DNA from: Clostridium thailandense
Lineage (GTDB): Bacteria > Bacillota > Clostridia > Clostridiales > Clostridiaceae
Length of the DNA: 36,857 bases
Direction: 5' to 3'
NCBI RefSeq assembly: GCF_019207025.1
Contig: NZ_JAEEGC010000068.1
Location: 1 to 36,857, forward strand
The notes beneath the pieces are model-generated. The model saw only the letters and a program-made list of their open reading frames with translations, searched no databases and was not told the origin of the DNA. Shown piece by piece: positions 23,822 to 32,483 of the stretch. A program made the translations under genes and the position numbers. Numbering within the stretch: the first letter of the stretch is position 1; every line of letters starts with the position of its first letter.

Positions 23822-25654
23822 CTACCTTCCTTTAAAATAATTAGCTTTTATCATATCATTGGAATATTGTATTATCTCAATATACTTTTGCTTCTCCTCA
23901 TCAGAAACCTCAGTCCCTACATAGGTCTTATTAGTCAACACTGCATAATCTAAATTAGTATTCAAAAGATTTCTGCCTAATGCAGTATTAATATATTTAT
24001 CTTCCTGTATACCCATTAAGTAGCTAATAGTTGGAAGAAAATCTACTTGTCCTCCATTTACTTCAATTTCTTTACCTTTTAGACCTTTTGAGTATATTAT
24101 TAAAGGAACTCTTCTATCATTGTTTCTCCATTTATCTGGTATTCCTTTGATAGTACCAACTTCCTCACTAAAAAACTTATGCACACCTTCATGATCTCCA
24201 TATATAGCTATAACTGTATTTTCAAGTATCCCCTTTTTATCAAGATCTTCTATAAACTTTCCTAGCATTGCATCCGTATAATGTATGCATTCTATAAATC
24301 CACCCATTTTTGTTCCTTTTAAGTTATCTGATATATTAATTGTTTTTTGATTTTTAGGAAGGTTAAACGGACTATGACTAGTCTCTGTTATCATAAAAGT
24401 ATAAAAAGGATTTTTTTGTTCTTCAATTTTTTCGGATGCTTGCGATAAAAAACTTCTATCACTTAACCCTAATCCAATTATTTCATCTTCTTTAAACTGT
24501 GTTATGTCCGAACAATTATCAAATCCTAAATGCTTTTCCGCCGTCATCCAATTCCAATAATTCCCTTTTTCTCCATGCATTGAATAAGTTTTGTAGCCCT
24601 CATTTTTCAACAACTTAGGCAGAGAATTATAATCATTATATGGATAATTAAAATTGTTATTTCCAACTAAAACAGGTAACATAGAAGTATTTGACACAAA
24701 AGTAGCATCCGCAGTTGTACCATTGTAAGTTTGCTCATGGTAATTGGAGAAGTACAAGGAGTTATTGATCAACTTATTTAAATTAGGTGTTATTTCCTGA
24801 TTATTCACTTTTTCATTTATAACAAAATTCTCCATAGATTCTACTTGAATGACAATCAAGTTTTTCCCTTTAAAAATCCCACTATATTCATTACTTTTAA
24901 GGTTTTTTTCTTTTGAATTATAATAATTTTTTATTTCATCTTGTTCTTGATTAGACATTACATAAGGTTTATTATCCTGTTCATAATTGTATAAATCGTA
25001 TAGATGATACCCTATAGGCGTCAAATAATACATCATTTGATTTTGTGACCATGTTCTTTTAAACAAATATTGATAAGCATATCCTCTCTGAAATTTGTCC
25101 ACTTTGATATGATTATAGGCTAAATATAAAATAGGAATTAAAAACAATAATCCAAACTTACTCAAGCTCCTTTTGGTTTCCTTATATGCTCTTATATTTT
25201 TTATAAAAATCACTATAAGAACTAAAGTGTTTATTAAAAACATTAAATCTATTGTTCTAAACATCGCAAGTATGCTCGGACCTAATCCTTCTAAATTTGA
25301 AGTCATACTAAACATATAGTAGTTTAGAAATGAACTATTACTTCTATAGTACCATAAATCAAAAATCATTAATAATGAGACAAGTATATTTCCTATTATT
25401 ACCGCTAACTTTTGCTCTCTTCCATCAAATAAAAAAGCAAAAGAATAAGGAACTATAGCAAATGCTATATATACTAATATTGGAGGTACTCCCAAAATAG
25501 CCGTTTTAAAATTTATACTTACTGCTTTTCCATTTGACAAAAGTAATATAAATAGAACATACTGCAGTAATGTTCCTATAATTGCTGTCATTAAAAATTT
25601 ATCTTTATAAATTTCCCTTATATTCTTTTCTAAAAAGTCAACAATTTTTTCCAC
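23822..25654 (-). CDS. Lipoteichoic-acid-synthase-type phosphoglycerol transferase
   Basis: A 610-residue LtaS-family protein: membrane helices in about the first 185 residues, then an extracellular sulfatase-fold domain (about 255-600). Metal and catalytic residues are visible as VIQVESMENF (Glu), the nucleophile Thr314 in NGTTADAT, ETSHSPFN and IYGDHEG (Asp, His). Members polymerise glycerol phosphate from phosphatidylglycerol or prime the chain. The start codon is GTG at 25654, with AAGGAGG 6 bases upstream and an extended -10 (TGATATAAT, 25704-25696). A paralogue lies at 26570. Which of the two is the main synthase cannot be told from sequence. Confidence 0.9.
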   Translation of the reverse strand: MEKIVDFLEKNIREIYKDKFLMTAIIGTLLQYVLFILLLSNGKAVSINFKTAILGVPPILVYIAFAIVPYSFAFLFDGREQKLAVIIGNILVSLLMIFDLWYYRSNSSFLNYYMFSMTSNLEGLGPSILAMFRTIDLMFLINTLVLIVIFIKNIRAYKETKRSLSKFGLLFLIPILYLAYNHIKVDKFQRGYAYQYLFKRTWSQNQMMYYLTPIGYHLYDLYNYEQDNKPYVMSNQEQDEIKNYYNSKEKNLKSNEYSGIFKGKNLIVIQVESMENFVINEKVNNQEITPNLNKLINNSLYFSNYHEQTYNGTTADATFVSNTSMLPVLVGNNNFNYPYNDYNSLPKLLKNEGYKTYSMHGEKGNYWNWMTAEKHLGFDNCSDITQFKEDEIIGLGLSDRSFLSQASEKIEEQKNPFYTFMITETSHSPFNLPKNQKTINISDNLKGTKMGGFIECIHYTDAMLGKFIEDLDKKGILENTVIAIYGDHEGVHKFFSEEVGTIKGIPDKWRNNDRRVPLIIYSKGLKGKEIEVNGGQVDFLPTISYLMGIQEDKYINTALGRNLLNTNLDYAVLTNKTYVGTEVSDEEKQKYIEIIQYSNDMIKANYFKGR

Positions 25655-25695
25655 ACTTAACCTCCTTCATTTTCTAATTGAAAATACGTAGATTC

Positions 25696-25704
25696 ATTAT
25701 ATCA
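25696..25704 (-). promoter_or_regulatory. Extended -10 promoter of the first LtaS-type gene
   Basis: TG-A-TATAAT on the minus strand, about 40 bases before the GTG start. A well-spaced -35 is not evident, but the TG extension can compensate. Confidence 0.5.
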
Positions 25705-25796
25705 CACCTTTCTGAATATAATTACAATATCTTTTTTACAACGTCGGTAAATCTTTACTCACTAATTTTAAGTAGAGACAATTATTATATGAGAAA

Positions 25797-25833
25797 TTAT
25801 AAAAATAGGACATGCCTTAAGACACATCCTATT
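25797..25833 (-). terminator. Terminator after the HAD phosphatase
   Basis: On the minus strand, AATAGGATGTG and CATGTCCTATT (positions 25833-25804) form an 11-bp stem with two G-U pairs, followed by TTTATAATTTC. It separates the HAD gene from the LtaS-type gene downstream. Confidence 0.7.
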
Positions 25834-25834
25834 C

Positions 25835-26488
25835 TTATACAACTTCCTTATTTAACTCTTCACAAATTTCTACCAGGTCTTCTATGCTATCTATAACATA
25901 ATCTGGCTTATGCTCCATAAGTTCTTCTAATGGAAGGACTGTATATTTAACTAGACATGTTCTGCAGCCTGCATTTTTGCCACAAAGAATATCATTATGA
26001 CTATCTCCCACCATAATTGTTTCCTGTGGTAAAACACCTAACAGTTCGCATGCCTTTAGTGCAGGCTCTCCCAAAGGCTTATGTTTTTCAGTGTCTTCTG
26101 GTGTTACAGAAACATTAATAAATTTATCTATATCTATTAATTTTAAACCTCTTTCTGCCATACCTTTCATTTTTGATGTTACTACACCTAGTTTTATACC
26201 CATTCTACTTAAATCCTCAAGACCTTCTCTAACCCCTTTAAATATAGTTGAAATATTATCATGGTTTGCCTGGTTATAAACTCTAAAGGTATTTACCATT
26301 AAATCTGCTTTATCCTCATTGTATCTAGCCATTGCATCTCTCAAAGGTTCTCCAAAAGTTCTTACAATTTCATCTCTTGGTATTTCCTTATTAAAAAGTG
26401 TTTTAAACGCATATTTAAAGCTTTGTACAACAAGCTCATTTGTATCTATCAATGTCCCATCTAAATCAAACAAAATAGCTTTAATCAT
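25835..26488 (-). CDS. HAD-family phosphatase, PpaX / phosphoglycolate phosphatase type
   Basis: A 217-residue HAD hydrolase with a helical cap. Motif I is ILFDLDGTLIDTNELV (nucleophile Asp and acid Asp), motif II is GVVTSKMK, motif III is the Lys in EKHKPLGEP and motif IV is VGDSHNDILCGKNAG. FDLDGTLIDTNEL and the Gly-Glu-Pro cap motif (TFGEPL) are typical of PpaX, the pyrophosphatase that clears PPi from HPr-Ser-P dephosphorylation. No hprK or lgt gene is adjacent, so phosphoglycolate phosphatase remains possible. AGGAGG precedes the ATG. It lies between the two LtaS-type genes. Confidence 0.85.
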   Translation of the reverse strand: MIKAILFDLDGTLIDTNELVVQSFKYAFKTLFNKEIPRDEIVRTFGEPLRDAMARYNEDKADLMVNTFRVYNQANHDNISTIFKGVREGLEDLSRMGIKLGVVTSKMKGMAERGLKLIDIDKFINVSVTPEDTEKHKPLGEPALKACELLGVLPQETIMVGDSHNDILCGKNAGCRTCLVKYTVLPLEELMEHKPDYVIDSIEDLVEICEELNKEVV

Positions 26489-26569
26489 TTGAATCCTCCT
26501 GTATAAAATGTTTTCTAGTATATAATATCATAAGCACCACTTATACAACAAGGCACAAATTTTACTTCT

Positions 26570-28468
26570 TTAATTCCCATTTTCAAAGACCTTTATCAAA
26601 TTATGATTTAAAATATCATCTGAGTATTCAAGCTCTTTATTATACTCATCTCTTAGTTTTTTCAATTCATCCGTTTCTTCTACTTGTTTCCCACTTTTAA
26701 TATCATAATAGGTGTTTGTCCAAGAAACATAAAAGATTTTTCCATTAGTAAAGGAACCATTTCTAAATATTACTTTTCCACTATCACTATTAAATAAATC
26801 TTTTCCCATCATGTATTGTTTAGGCAAATTAAATAAGTTTGCTAAAGTTGGATAAAGATCCATCTGTCCTCCATAAGTGTGGTTAATTCCTTTATGAGAA
26901 TCTTCTGGAAAATGAATAACTAAAGGAACCTTTTGATACTCATACCATTGCAAGTCACTTGTATCATTCACATTTTCAAATTTCAAAAGCTGGTCTGTGT
27001 TATCTTTAGGAATAGCAAAATGATCTCCATATAAAGCAATAATTGAATTTTGAGTAATTCCTTCTTTATCTAGTTTGTCTAGAAATACCCCTAATTGCTG
27101 ATCAGTATAATGTATTGATTTTAAATAGTTTCCAAGTAGTGTGCCTTCATATTCTCCCACATCAAAGTCACCATAATTTTTAACGTCATCATAAGGATAA
27201 TGACTGCTTAAGGTAACTAAAAATGAATAGTAAGGCTGCTTAAAGTTTTTCATTTTCTCTACGGATTGGTCTAAAAAGGATTTATCACTTAATCCTAAAC
27301 CTACAGTTTCATCTATGTTAAAACTATGTTCCCCATAGAAATCATCAAACTTCTCAGCTTTATACATAACATTTCTGTTCCAGAAACCTTCATTATTTCC
27401 ATGAAGTGCTGCAGTGTAATAATTTTTATCATTAAGTTGTTTTGCCAAGGAATCATACTGATTTCCACTGTAACTGTAATAGGCTGCCCCTGATTGTGCT
27501 GGATATAATGAATTATTAGACATAAATTCCGCATCAGAGGTGTTTCCTCCAGCTACTTGATAAAAATAATTATCAAAGTATAAACTTTTATTTATCCATT
27601 TATTTAGATTTGGAGTTATCTCTTTGCCATTAATCTTTTGGTTTATTACAAACTGTTGAAGTGCTTCCACCTGTATAACGATTAAATTTTTTCCTTCACC
27701 TTCTCCTTTTAGATTAGTAGTTGTAACTGCATTATTTTGATCAAGAAAATTTTTAATCTCTTTCTCATCATCAGCAGATATTTTTTTAGAATTCTTAAAT
27801 TTTGTACTTATATAGTTATAAGCATCTATAGCATGAAAATTCAAGTTTCCAATCATTTTTGTTAAATATATTCTATTACTCATGGAGCTTAACAAAGTAG
27901 GTTGTTCTTTTGCAACAGCATAAACTGATTTTACATCTATAGATATTCCAATTAAGAACATAACTATGAAAACAGCAAATTTAGGTAAGAATTTCTTTTT
28001 TCTTGAACTTTCTCTTTTTTTATATCTTTTAATAAACGGTATAAGAATTACTATATCTAATAGATAGAACAAATCTTTAACGTTAAACAAACTTCCTACA
28101 CTTGAAGAAACACCTCCTAAGAGCTTGGCATTTTTTACTGCTGCTAAAGTTATTACATCCTTAAAATATCTATAATACATGAGATCTGCCATCAAAATTA
28201 AACTTATAATTAAATCTAAAAGATATAAATATCGTATTCTTTTATTAACTTTAAATAGCACAGAAAAGCTAACAATTACTAAAATTGATGCAAACACTGG
28301 GTGAGTTACTCCAATGTACAAATATTCAGGAGAAATTTGTTTTGCATAATTCATAATTTTTATAAATATTAATATTGAAAATAGCAATATATCTATATTT
28401 GAGATAAGCATTTTAAATATCTTACTATCTCTAAGTTTACTTATAATTTTAAACTTGCTTATATTCAT
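26570..28468 (-). CDS. Second LtaS-type phosphoglycerol transferase
   Basis: A 632-residue paralogue of the protein at 23822-25654 with the same plan: an N-terminal membrane domain and an outer sulfatase-fold domain. Active-site blocks are VIQVEALQQF (Glu), the nucleophile Thr310 in GGNTSDAEF, LSSHYPYDD and LYGDHFAIP (Asp, His). The Thr block is closer to the classical LtaS form (GKTSDSE) than that of the first copy. The frame extends to a TTG at 28501, but AAGGAG lies 7 bases before the ATG at 28468, the chosen start. The HAD gene follows by about 80 bases and may be co-transcribed. Confidence 0.9.
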   Translation of the reverse strand: MNISKFKIISKLRDSKIFKMLISNIDILLFSILIFIKIMNYAKQISPEYLYIGVTHPVFASILVIVSFSVLFKVNKRIRYLYLLDLIISLILMADLMYYRYFKDVITLAAVKNAKLLGGVSSSVGSLFNVKDLFYLLDIVILIPFIKRYKKRESSRKKKFLPKFAVFIVMFLIGISIDVKSVYAVAKEQPTLLSSMSNRIYLTKMIGNLNFHAIDAYNYISTKFKNSKKISADDEKEIKNFLDQNNAVTTTNLKGEGEGKNLIVIQVEALQQFVINQKINGKEITPNLNKWINKSLYFDNYFYQVAGGNTSDAEFMSNNSLYPAQSGAAYYSYSGNQYDSLAKQLNDKNYYTAALHGNNEGFWNRNVMYKAEKFDDFYGEHSFNIDETVGLGLSDKSFLDQSVEKMKNFKQPYYSFLVTLSSHYPYDDVKNYGDFDVGEYEGTLLGNYLKSIHYTDQQLGVFLDKLDKEGITQNSIIALYGDHFAIPKDNTDQLLKFENVNDTSDLQWYEYQKVPLVIHFPEDSHKGINHTYGGQMDLYPTLANLFNLPKQYMMGKDLFNSDSGKVIFRNGSFTNGKIFYVSWTNTYYDIKSGKQVEETDELKKLRDEYNKELEYSDDILNHNLIKVFENGN

Positions 28469-28647
28469 CCTTTCACTCCTTACTAAATATCTTATATTCA
28501 AATATTACATTTTTTTTGTTACACTCAAGTGGCAATAATATTAATAAACTGTAAATAAGCACTAGTATTTTCTGGTCTTATTCCTATAGCATTTATAATC
28601 AAGTGACATAGAATATTATCATAAATAATTTTAGGGAGACTTATTTT

Positions 28648-29172
28648 ATGTTCATGAGACAAAATTCTTATTCAAGAACTGCTGCTGTAAATTATGCGGT
28701 TAGATATGCTTTAAAGCCAAATCCTGCATATAGATATTTCAAACTTAATGACAATACAGGAGGAGATTGTGCTAATTTTCTTTCTCAATGTCTATTTGCT
28801 GGTGGAGCTCCAATGATTTATAACTCTAGTAATCAGTGGTGGTATAATAATAAAGGTACATCTAAAGTAGATGACGATACTTGGACCAATTCTTGGACAG
28901 TAGCCCACGCACTTTATTGGCTTTTAAAGATCAATAATGAATCAAATTTATATGGTCCTAAAGGCTTAGAAGTTTCTAGTGCACATATGCTTGAACCTGG
29001 AGACCTCATATTTTTTGAAAATAGCAATGGTATAAAATTTCATTCAGCTATTGTTACTTCTATTTCAAACAATATTCCGCTTATATCTCATCATTCTTTT
29101 GAAGCTCTCAATATTCCATATAATAGCTCATGGCCTGCAGATAAGCTTAGATTCTTAAAAATAAGAGTTTAA
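28648..29172 (+). CDS. Putative papain-like amidase (Amidase_6 type)
   Basis: A 174-residue protein. The block GGDCANFLSQCLFAGG carries the expected Cys nucleophile, HSAIVT and SHHSF supply His candidates, and LEPGDLIFFE is the usual strand before the active-site His. A Trp/Asn-rich middle (NQWWYNNKGTS) also fits this amidase fold. No signal peptide or wall-binding domain is visible, so it is either cytoplasmic or exported another way. Relatives are often linked to wall or spore-coat processing. AGGGAG lies 9 bases before the ATG. It is divergent from the LtaS-type genes. Confidence 0.8.
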   Translation: MFMRQNSYSRTAAVNYAVRYALKPNPAYRYFKLNDNTGGDCANFLSQCLFAGGAPMIYNSSNQWWYNNKGTSKVDDDTWTNSWTVAHALYWLLKINNESNLYGPKGLEVSSAHMLEPGDLIFFENSNGIKFHSAIVTSISNNIPLISHHSFEALNIPYNSSWPADKLRFLKIRV

Positions 29173-29192
29173 TCGGATAAAAAAACAAAAAG

Positions 29193-29275
29193 GATGTTGA
29201 ACTTATAGACACCAACATCAGACAGTTAACGTATACGTTAAGTGTCTGATGTTTGGTATATATAAGTTCAACATC
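29193..29275. terminator. Bidirectional terminator carrying minimal fold-back copy R6
   Basis: The outer arms GATGTTGAACT and AGTTCAACATC (29193-29203 and 29265-29275) are flanked by A-rich and T-rich runs, as in a terminator between convergent genes. Between them lies a second near-perfect palindrome of about 60 bases with family ends: TATAGACACCAACATCAG on the left, CTGATGTTTGGTATATA on the right, and GTTAACGTATACGTTAA at the centre. The whole forms one hairpin of about 40 bp. Confidence 0.75.
29204..29264. repeat. Fold-back element minimal copy R6
   Basis: Two terminal repeats lie head to head with no core. Compare TATAGACACCAACATCAGAC...GTTAACGTATACG with TATAGACATCCACACCAGAC...CTTAACTTATACG at 36733. 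TA sequences border it on both sides inside the terminator loop. Confidence 0.65.
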
Positions 29276-29325
29276 TCCTTCATTGAAACTTATCTATATA
29301 ATTATAAAATCTTAATTTTACTTTG

Positions 29326-30750
29326 CTATTCAAGCGGAAGCAGTATAAATCTCAAAATAAACAGTAACGCAAGTATATATACTATTGGATGAAGTTCTTT
29401 ATATCTACCAGTAGATATTTTTACTGCTGGATAAAATATCATAGCAGCTGCAATTCCATTAGCTATACTATAGCTAAAAGGCATTATTGCTATTGCAAAG
29501 AATGCAGGCATTGCTTCTGTAAAATCATCAAAGTCTATATTTTTAACGGCACTCATCATTAGAACACCTACTATGACAAGTGCTGGTGCTGTAGCCTGAG
29601 AAGGAACTATTCCAACAAGTCCTGAGAAAAATAACGAAAGAATAAACATTATACCTACGGTTACTGAAGTAAGACCTGTTCTTCCTCCTACAGCAACTCC
29701 AGAAGTTGACTCAACATAAGTTACAACAGTACTTGTTCCAAAAAATGATCCTACAGTTGTTGCTACTGCGTCACAGATAAGAGCTTTCTTCATTCTTAAA
29801 ACTTTACCATTTTCATCTACCATACCTGCTTTTGTTGCAGTTCCAACAAGCGTTCCAATAGTATCAAAAAGGTCAACTAAACAAATTGTTATTACAACCA
29901 TAGCAACACTTAGAACTCCTGCTAGTACGCTGGTTCCTCCCTTAGATAAAAGTCCTCCGAAGTCAAAGGCTGCAAAAGTAGGAGCAACTGAAGGTGGTGC
30001 ACTAAAAACATGTACATTGGCTAGTGAAGTGATTCCAAGTGGAATACCTATAATTGTAGTAATAATTATACCTAAAAGTATTGATCCCTTAACATCTCTA
30101 GCCATAAGAATACCAGTTATTAAGATTCCCATTACAGTAAGTAAAGTTCCAGGTTGTGCAAAATTTCCAAAGCCAACGAGAGTTGCTGAATTTGCAACTA
30201 TTATTCCGCCACTCTTTAGTCCAATAAGAGCTATAAACAACCCTATACCACCAGAAATTGCAAACTTTAAATTTTGTGGTATTGCATCAACTATTTTTTC
30301 ACGTATAGAGGTAACTGTAATAATTATAAATAGAATTCCTGAAATTAAAACTGCTGAAAGTGCCTGGTGCCAGGTAAACTTTAGTGTCATACAAACAGTG
30401 AATGTGAAAAATGCATTTAGTCCCATTCCTGGAGCCTGAGCAAAAGGTAAATTTGCATAGAAGCCCATTATAAACGTACCTACTGCGGCTGCTAAACAAG
30501 TAGCAACGAATACTGCTGATACTACTGGATCACTGCCAATAGCAAATTTTCCGGCAGCATCACCTATTGCATTTGCTGAATTCATACCAGCAAGCTTAAG
30601 AATATTAGGATTTACGAATATTATATAGGCCATTGTAATAAATGTCGTAATCCCTGCAAGAATTTCTGTCTTCACATTGGTGTTGTTTTCCTTCAACTTA
30701 AAGAAGGATTCTAAAAATGAACCTTTCCCCTTGTTAATCCCAGTTTGCAT
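29326..30750 (-). CDS. AzgA-type purine (guanine/hypoxanthine) permease
   Basis: A 474-residue, multi-helix transporter of the AzgA branch of the nucleobase-cation symporters (relatives: Bacillus PbuG/PbuO). Signatures are the start KTEILAGITTFITMAYIIFV followed by NPNIL, PFAQAPGMGLNAFFTF and DLFDTIGTLVGTATKAGM. The conserved STVVTYVESTSGVAVGGRTG segment is present. It imports guanine, hypoxanthine or adenine with protons. GGGGGG precedes the ATG. It follows the broken guanine deaminase by 58 bases on the same strand, pointing to an ancestral import-and-deaminate operon. No purine riboswitch is visible. Confidence 0.95.
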   Translation of the reverse strand: MQTGINKGKGSFLESFFKLKENNTNVKTEILAGITTFITMAYIIFVNPNILKLAGMNSANAIGDAAGKFAIGSDPVVSAVFVATCLAAAVGTFIMGFYANLPFAQAPGMGLNAFFTFTVCMTLKFTWHQALSAVLISGILFIIITVTSIREKIVDAIPQNLKFAISGGIGLFIALIGLKSGGIIVANSATLVGFGNFAQPGTLLTVMGILITGILMARDVKGSILLGIIITTIIGIPLGITSLANVHVFSAPPSVAPTFAAFDFGGLLSKGGTSVLAGVLSVAMVVITICLVDLFDTIGTLVGTATKAGMVDENGKVLRMKKALICDAVATTVGSFFGTSTVVTYVESTSGVAVGGRTGLTSVTVGIMFILSLFFSGLVGIVPSQATAPALVIVGVLMMSAVKNIDFDDFTEAMPAFFAIAIMPFSYSIANGIAAAMIFYPAVKISTGRYKELHPIVYILALLFILRFILLPLE

Positions 30751-30808
30751 AAGATCCCCCCTGTTTTAAATTATATTTAAAATTCCTATTATTATAGAAA
30801 TTTTAACT

Positions 30809-31636
30809 TCAACAGCATTTTGGCTCTTCTATTTTTTTGCCAGCCACATATCTTTCTTTAATGTTTCTGTCATCACCAGTATAAATAAACTTTTGCAATC
30901 TTTCTTCTATTGTTAATGTTTTAAAGATAGACAAACTACTGTCATCAATAACAAGAGCATCAAACTCATAGTTCTCTTCAAAGCTCCCTACTTTGCCAAA
31001 GAATTGTCCGCCAGCCTTTGTTGCTAAATAGAATAATTCTGCAGTACTAAGTGGCTTATCTACTCTACCACTTTCAAGCCACTTAATATTTGATACCTGT
31101 GAAGCATTGACTAATACACTATTCATTGATAAACTATGCCCTGCTGATACGTCTGTTGCAAGTCCTACAGGTATTCCTCTTGTAATTAACCTTCTTATTG
31201 GTGCAATGCCGCTTGATAAATTACAGTTTGAGTTAGGACTATGTGCAACAAAAACCTTTTTTCTTGCCATTAACTCAATTTCTTCTTCATCTACCAAAAC
31301 GCAGTTAGCCATAACTGTAGGCACTTCTCCAAATAATCCTGACTGGTCAAATAAATCTATCAATAGTTTTGTTGCATTCTTATGAAGGGTAGCAAAAACA
31401 CAGGCCCTAGTAGTACCAACTTTCCACAATTCTCTTATAAAAGTTAAATATACTTTTCTTGCATAATCAATATTTGAATACTTGGACTCTTCTGGAAAAG
31501 TATAGGTTTCAAGCCATTGCATCAATTCCTTATCAAGTCCTAAGCCTAAATTTGCAAACTGTGGCGCATGTAAATGGAGATCAACAAAGCCTGGTATTAT
31601 AAGTGAATTCCCATGATCTATTAACTGTATCTTGTT
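30809..31636 (-). pseudogene. Guanine deaminase remnant, truncated and internally deleted
   Basis: About 275 codons in one frame are clearly guanine deaminase (a zinc amidohydrolase, normally about 430-450 residues). Three lesions are visible. The frame begins after a TAA (31639-31637) with the first 50-60 residues gone, starting near DHGNSLIIPGFVDLHLHAPQ, and has no start codon until a TTG at 31525 that lies beyond the HxH site. The segment between DQSGL and FGEVPTVM is missing, about 100 residues including the zinc His of SHxSEN. MANCV replaces MAHCV, another zinc His. The Asp block LATDVSAGHS and the YTGDDRNI tail remain. The enzyme cannot work. Upstream it abuts the TetR stop codon. Confidence 0.85.
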
Positions 31637-31647
31637 TTATTATACAA

Positions 31648-32238
31648 TTAATCTTCTTTTTTCGAACACCGATCCATTACTAATTTTTTAGATATATCAA
31701 AATACTTATCCAAATCAAATTTACCTTCATCAATAAGATACTGTAAAGATGCTCCAAGCATTAGTGATACAATTATAAAAGGCATCATATTTCTGTCGTT
31801 ATCATCCATGCTCGATTTGAATTCATCTTTGTTTAAAACCTCTATAATGCCATTTCTCCATATATCAAAAGTATTTTGAAATTTAGCTCTTATTTCCTCA
31901 TTTACTGTTCCCTGAACCCAGTAATCAAGCTGTGCATATTCGAGTTCCTTATTGTCAAGAATATCATGTTTTTTTTGTTCAAAAAAGCCCTCTAAATTTT
32001 CTACAGCCGTTTTATTTTCTAAGTCAATATAATTTTTACGATCGTTTGAGAATTGCTCCTGTATGTTGTCCAAAAGAGCTATCATTATATCATTTTTAGT
32101 AGCAAAATGATAATGTAAATTAGCTTGGCTCATTTTAGCCTCTTTTGCAATCATATGCATCCGAGTACCACTTATTTTCTCGCTTGCTACTACCTTTATT
32201 GCAGCATCTAATATCCTTTTTTCTATGTCTTTTGCCAT
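31648..32238 (-). CDS. TetR-family transcriptional regulator
   Basis: A 196-residue regulator. The N-terminal helix-turn-helix is KRILDAAIKVVASEKISGTR, then MIAKEAKMSQANLHYHFATK. The C-terminal ligand domain (about 65-190) has one Trp-rich face (QLDYWVQGTVNEEI) and FIIVSLMLGASLQYLID. AAGAGG lies upstream of the ATG. Its stop codon is 11 bases from the guanine deaminase remnant, so it may have controlled that gene and the purine permease, or a deletion may have brought it there. Its ligand is unknown. Confidence 0.92.
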   Translation of the reverse strand: MAKDIEKRILDAAIKVVASEKISGTRMHMIAKEAKMSQANLHYHFATKNDIMIALLDNIQEQFSNDRKNYIDLENKTAVENLEGFFEQKKHDILDNKELEYAQLDYWVQGTVNEEIRAKFQNTFDIWRNGIIEVLNKDEFKSSMDDNDRNMMPFIIVSLMLGASLQYLIDEGKFDLDKYFDISKKLVMDRCSKKED

Positions 32239-32382
32239 ATCCTAACCTCTTTCCTAAAGAAAACCATAATTCTTAGTTGTATACAAATTATTCTAATGAA
32301 ACAGCTAACAAGCTTATTAGATAACTAAACTTGTTTATATGTTGTTTATAACAAATTTCAAAATATATTTTACTTAATTTCA

Positions 32383-32451
32383 GCAAAATGATAGTATAAA
32401 TTGTATAAAATTTTCCTCAAAAACATTATAAAATTTATACTATCATTTTGC
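32383..32451. repeat. Long perfect inverted repeat
   Basis: GCAAAATGATAGTATAAATT (32383-32402) has its exact complement at 32432-32451. After one mismatch the arms pair for five more bases, leaving a 17-base loop. It lies between yqeB and tetR on the minus strand. There is no T run, so it is not a standard terminator, and the ends do not match the fold-back family. It may be a transcript stabiliser, a very small mobile repeat or an operator. Confidence 0.75.
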
Positions 32452-32483
32452 AAACATTTATTTTAGATTTATAGAATAATTAA

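Noticed and set aside
30017..30439. 140-codon plus-strand frame
   Set aside because: It is antisense to the AzgA-type permease.
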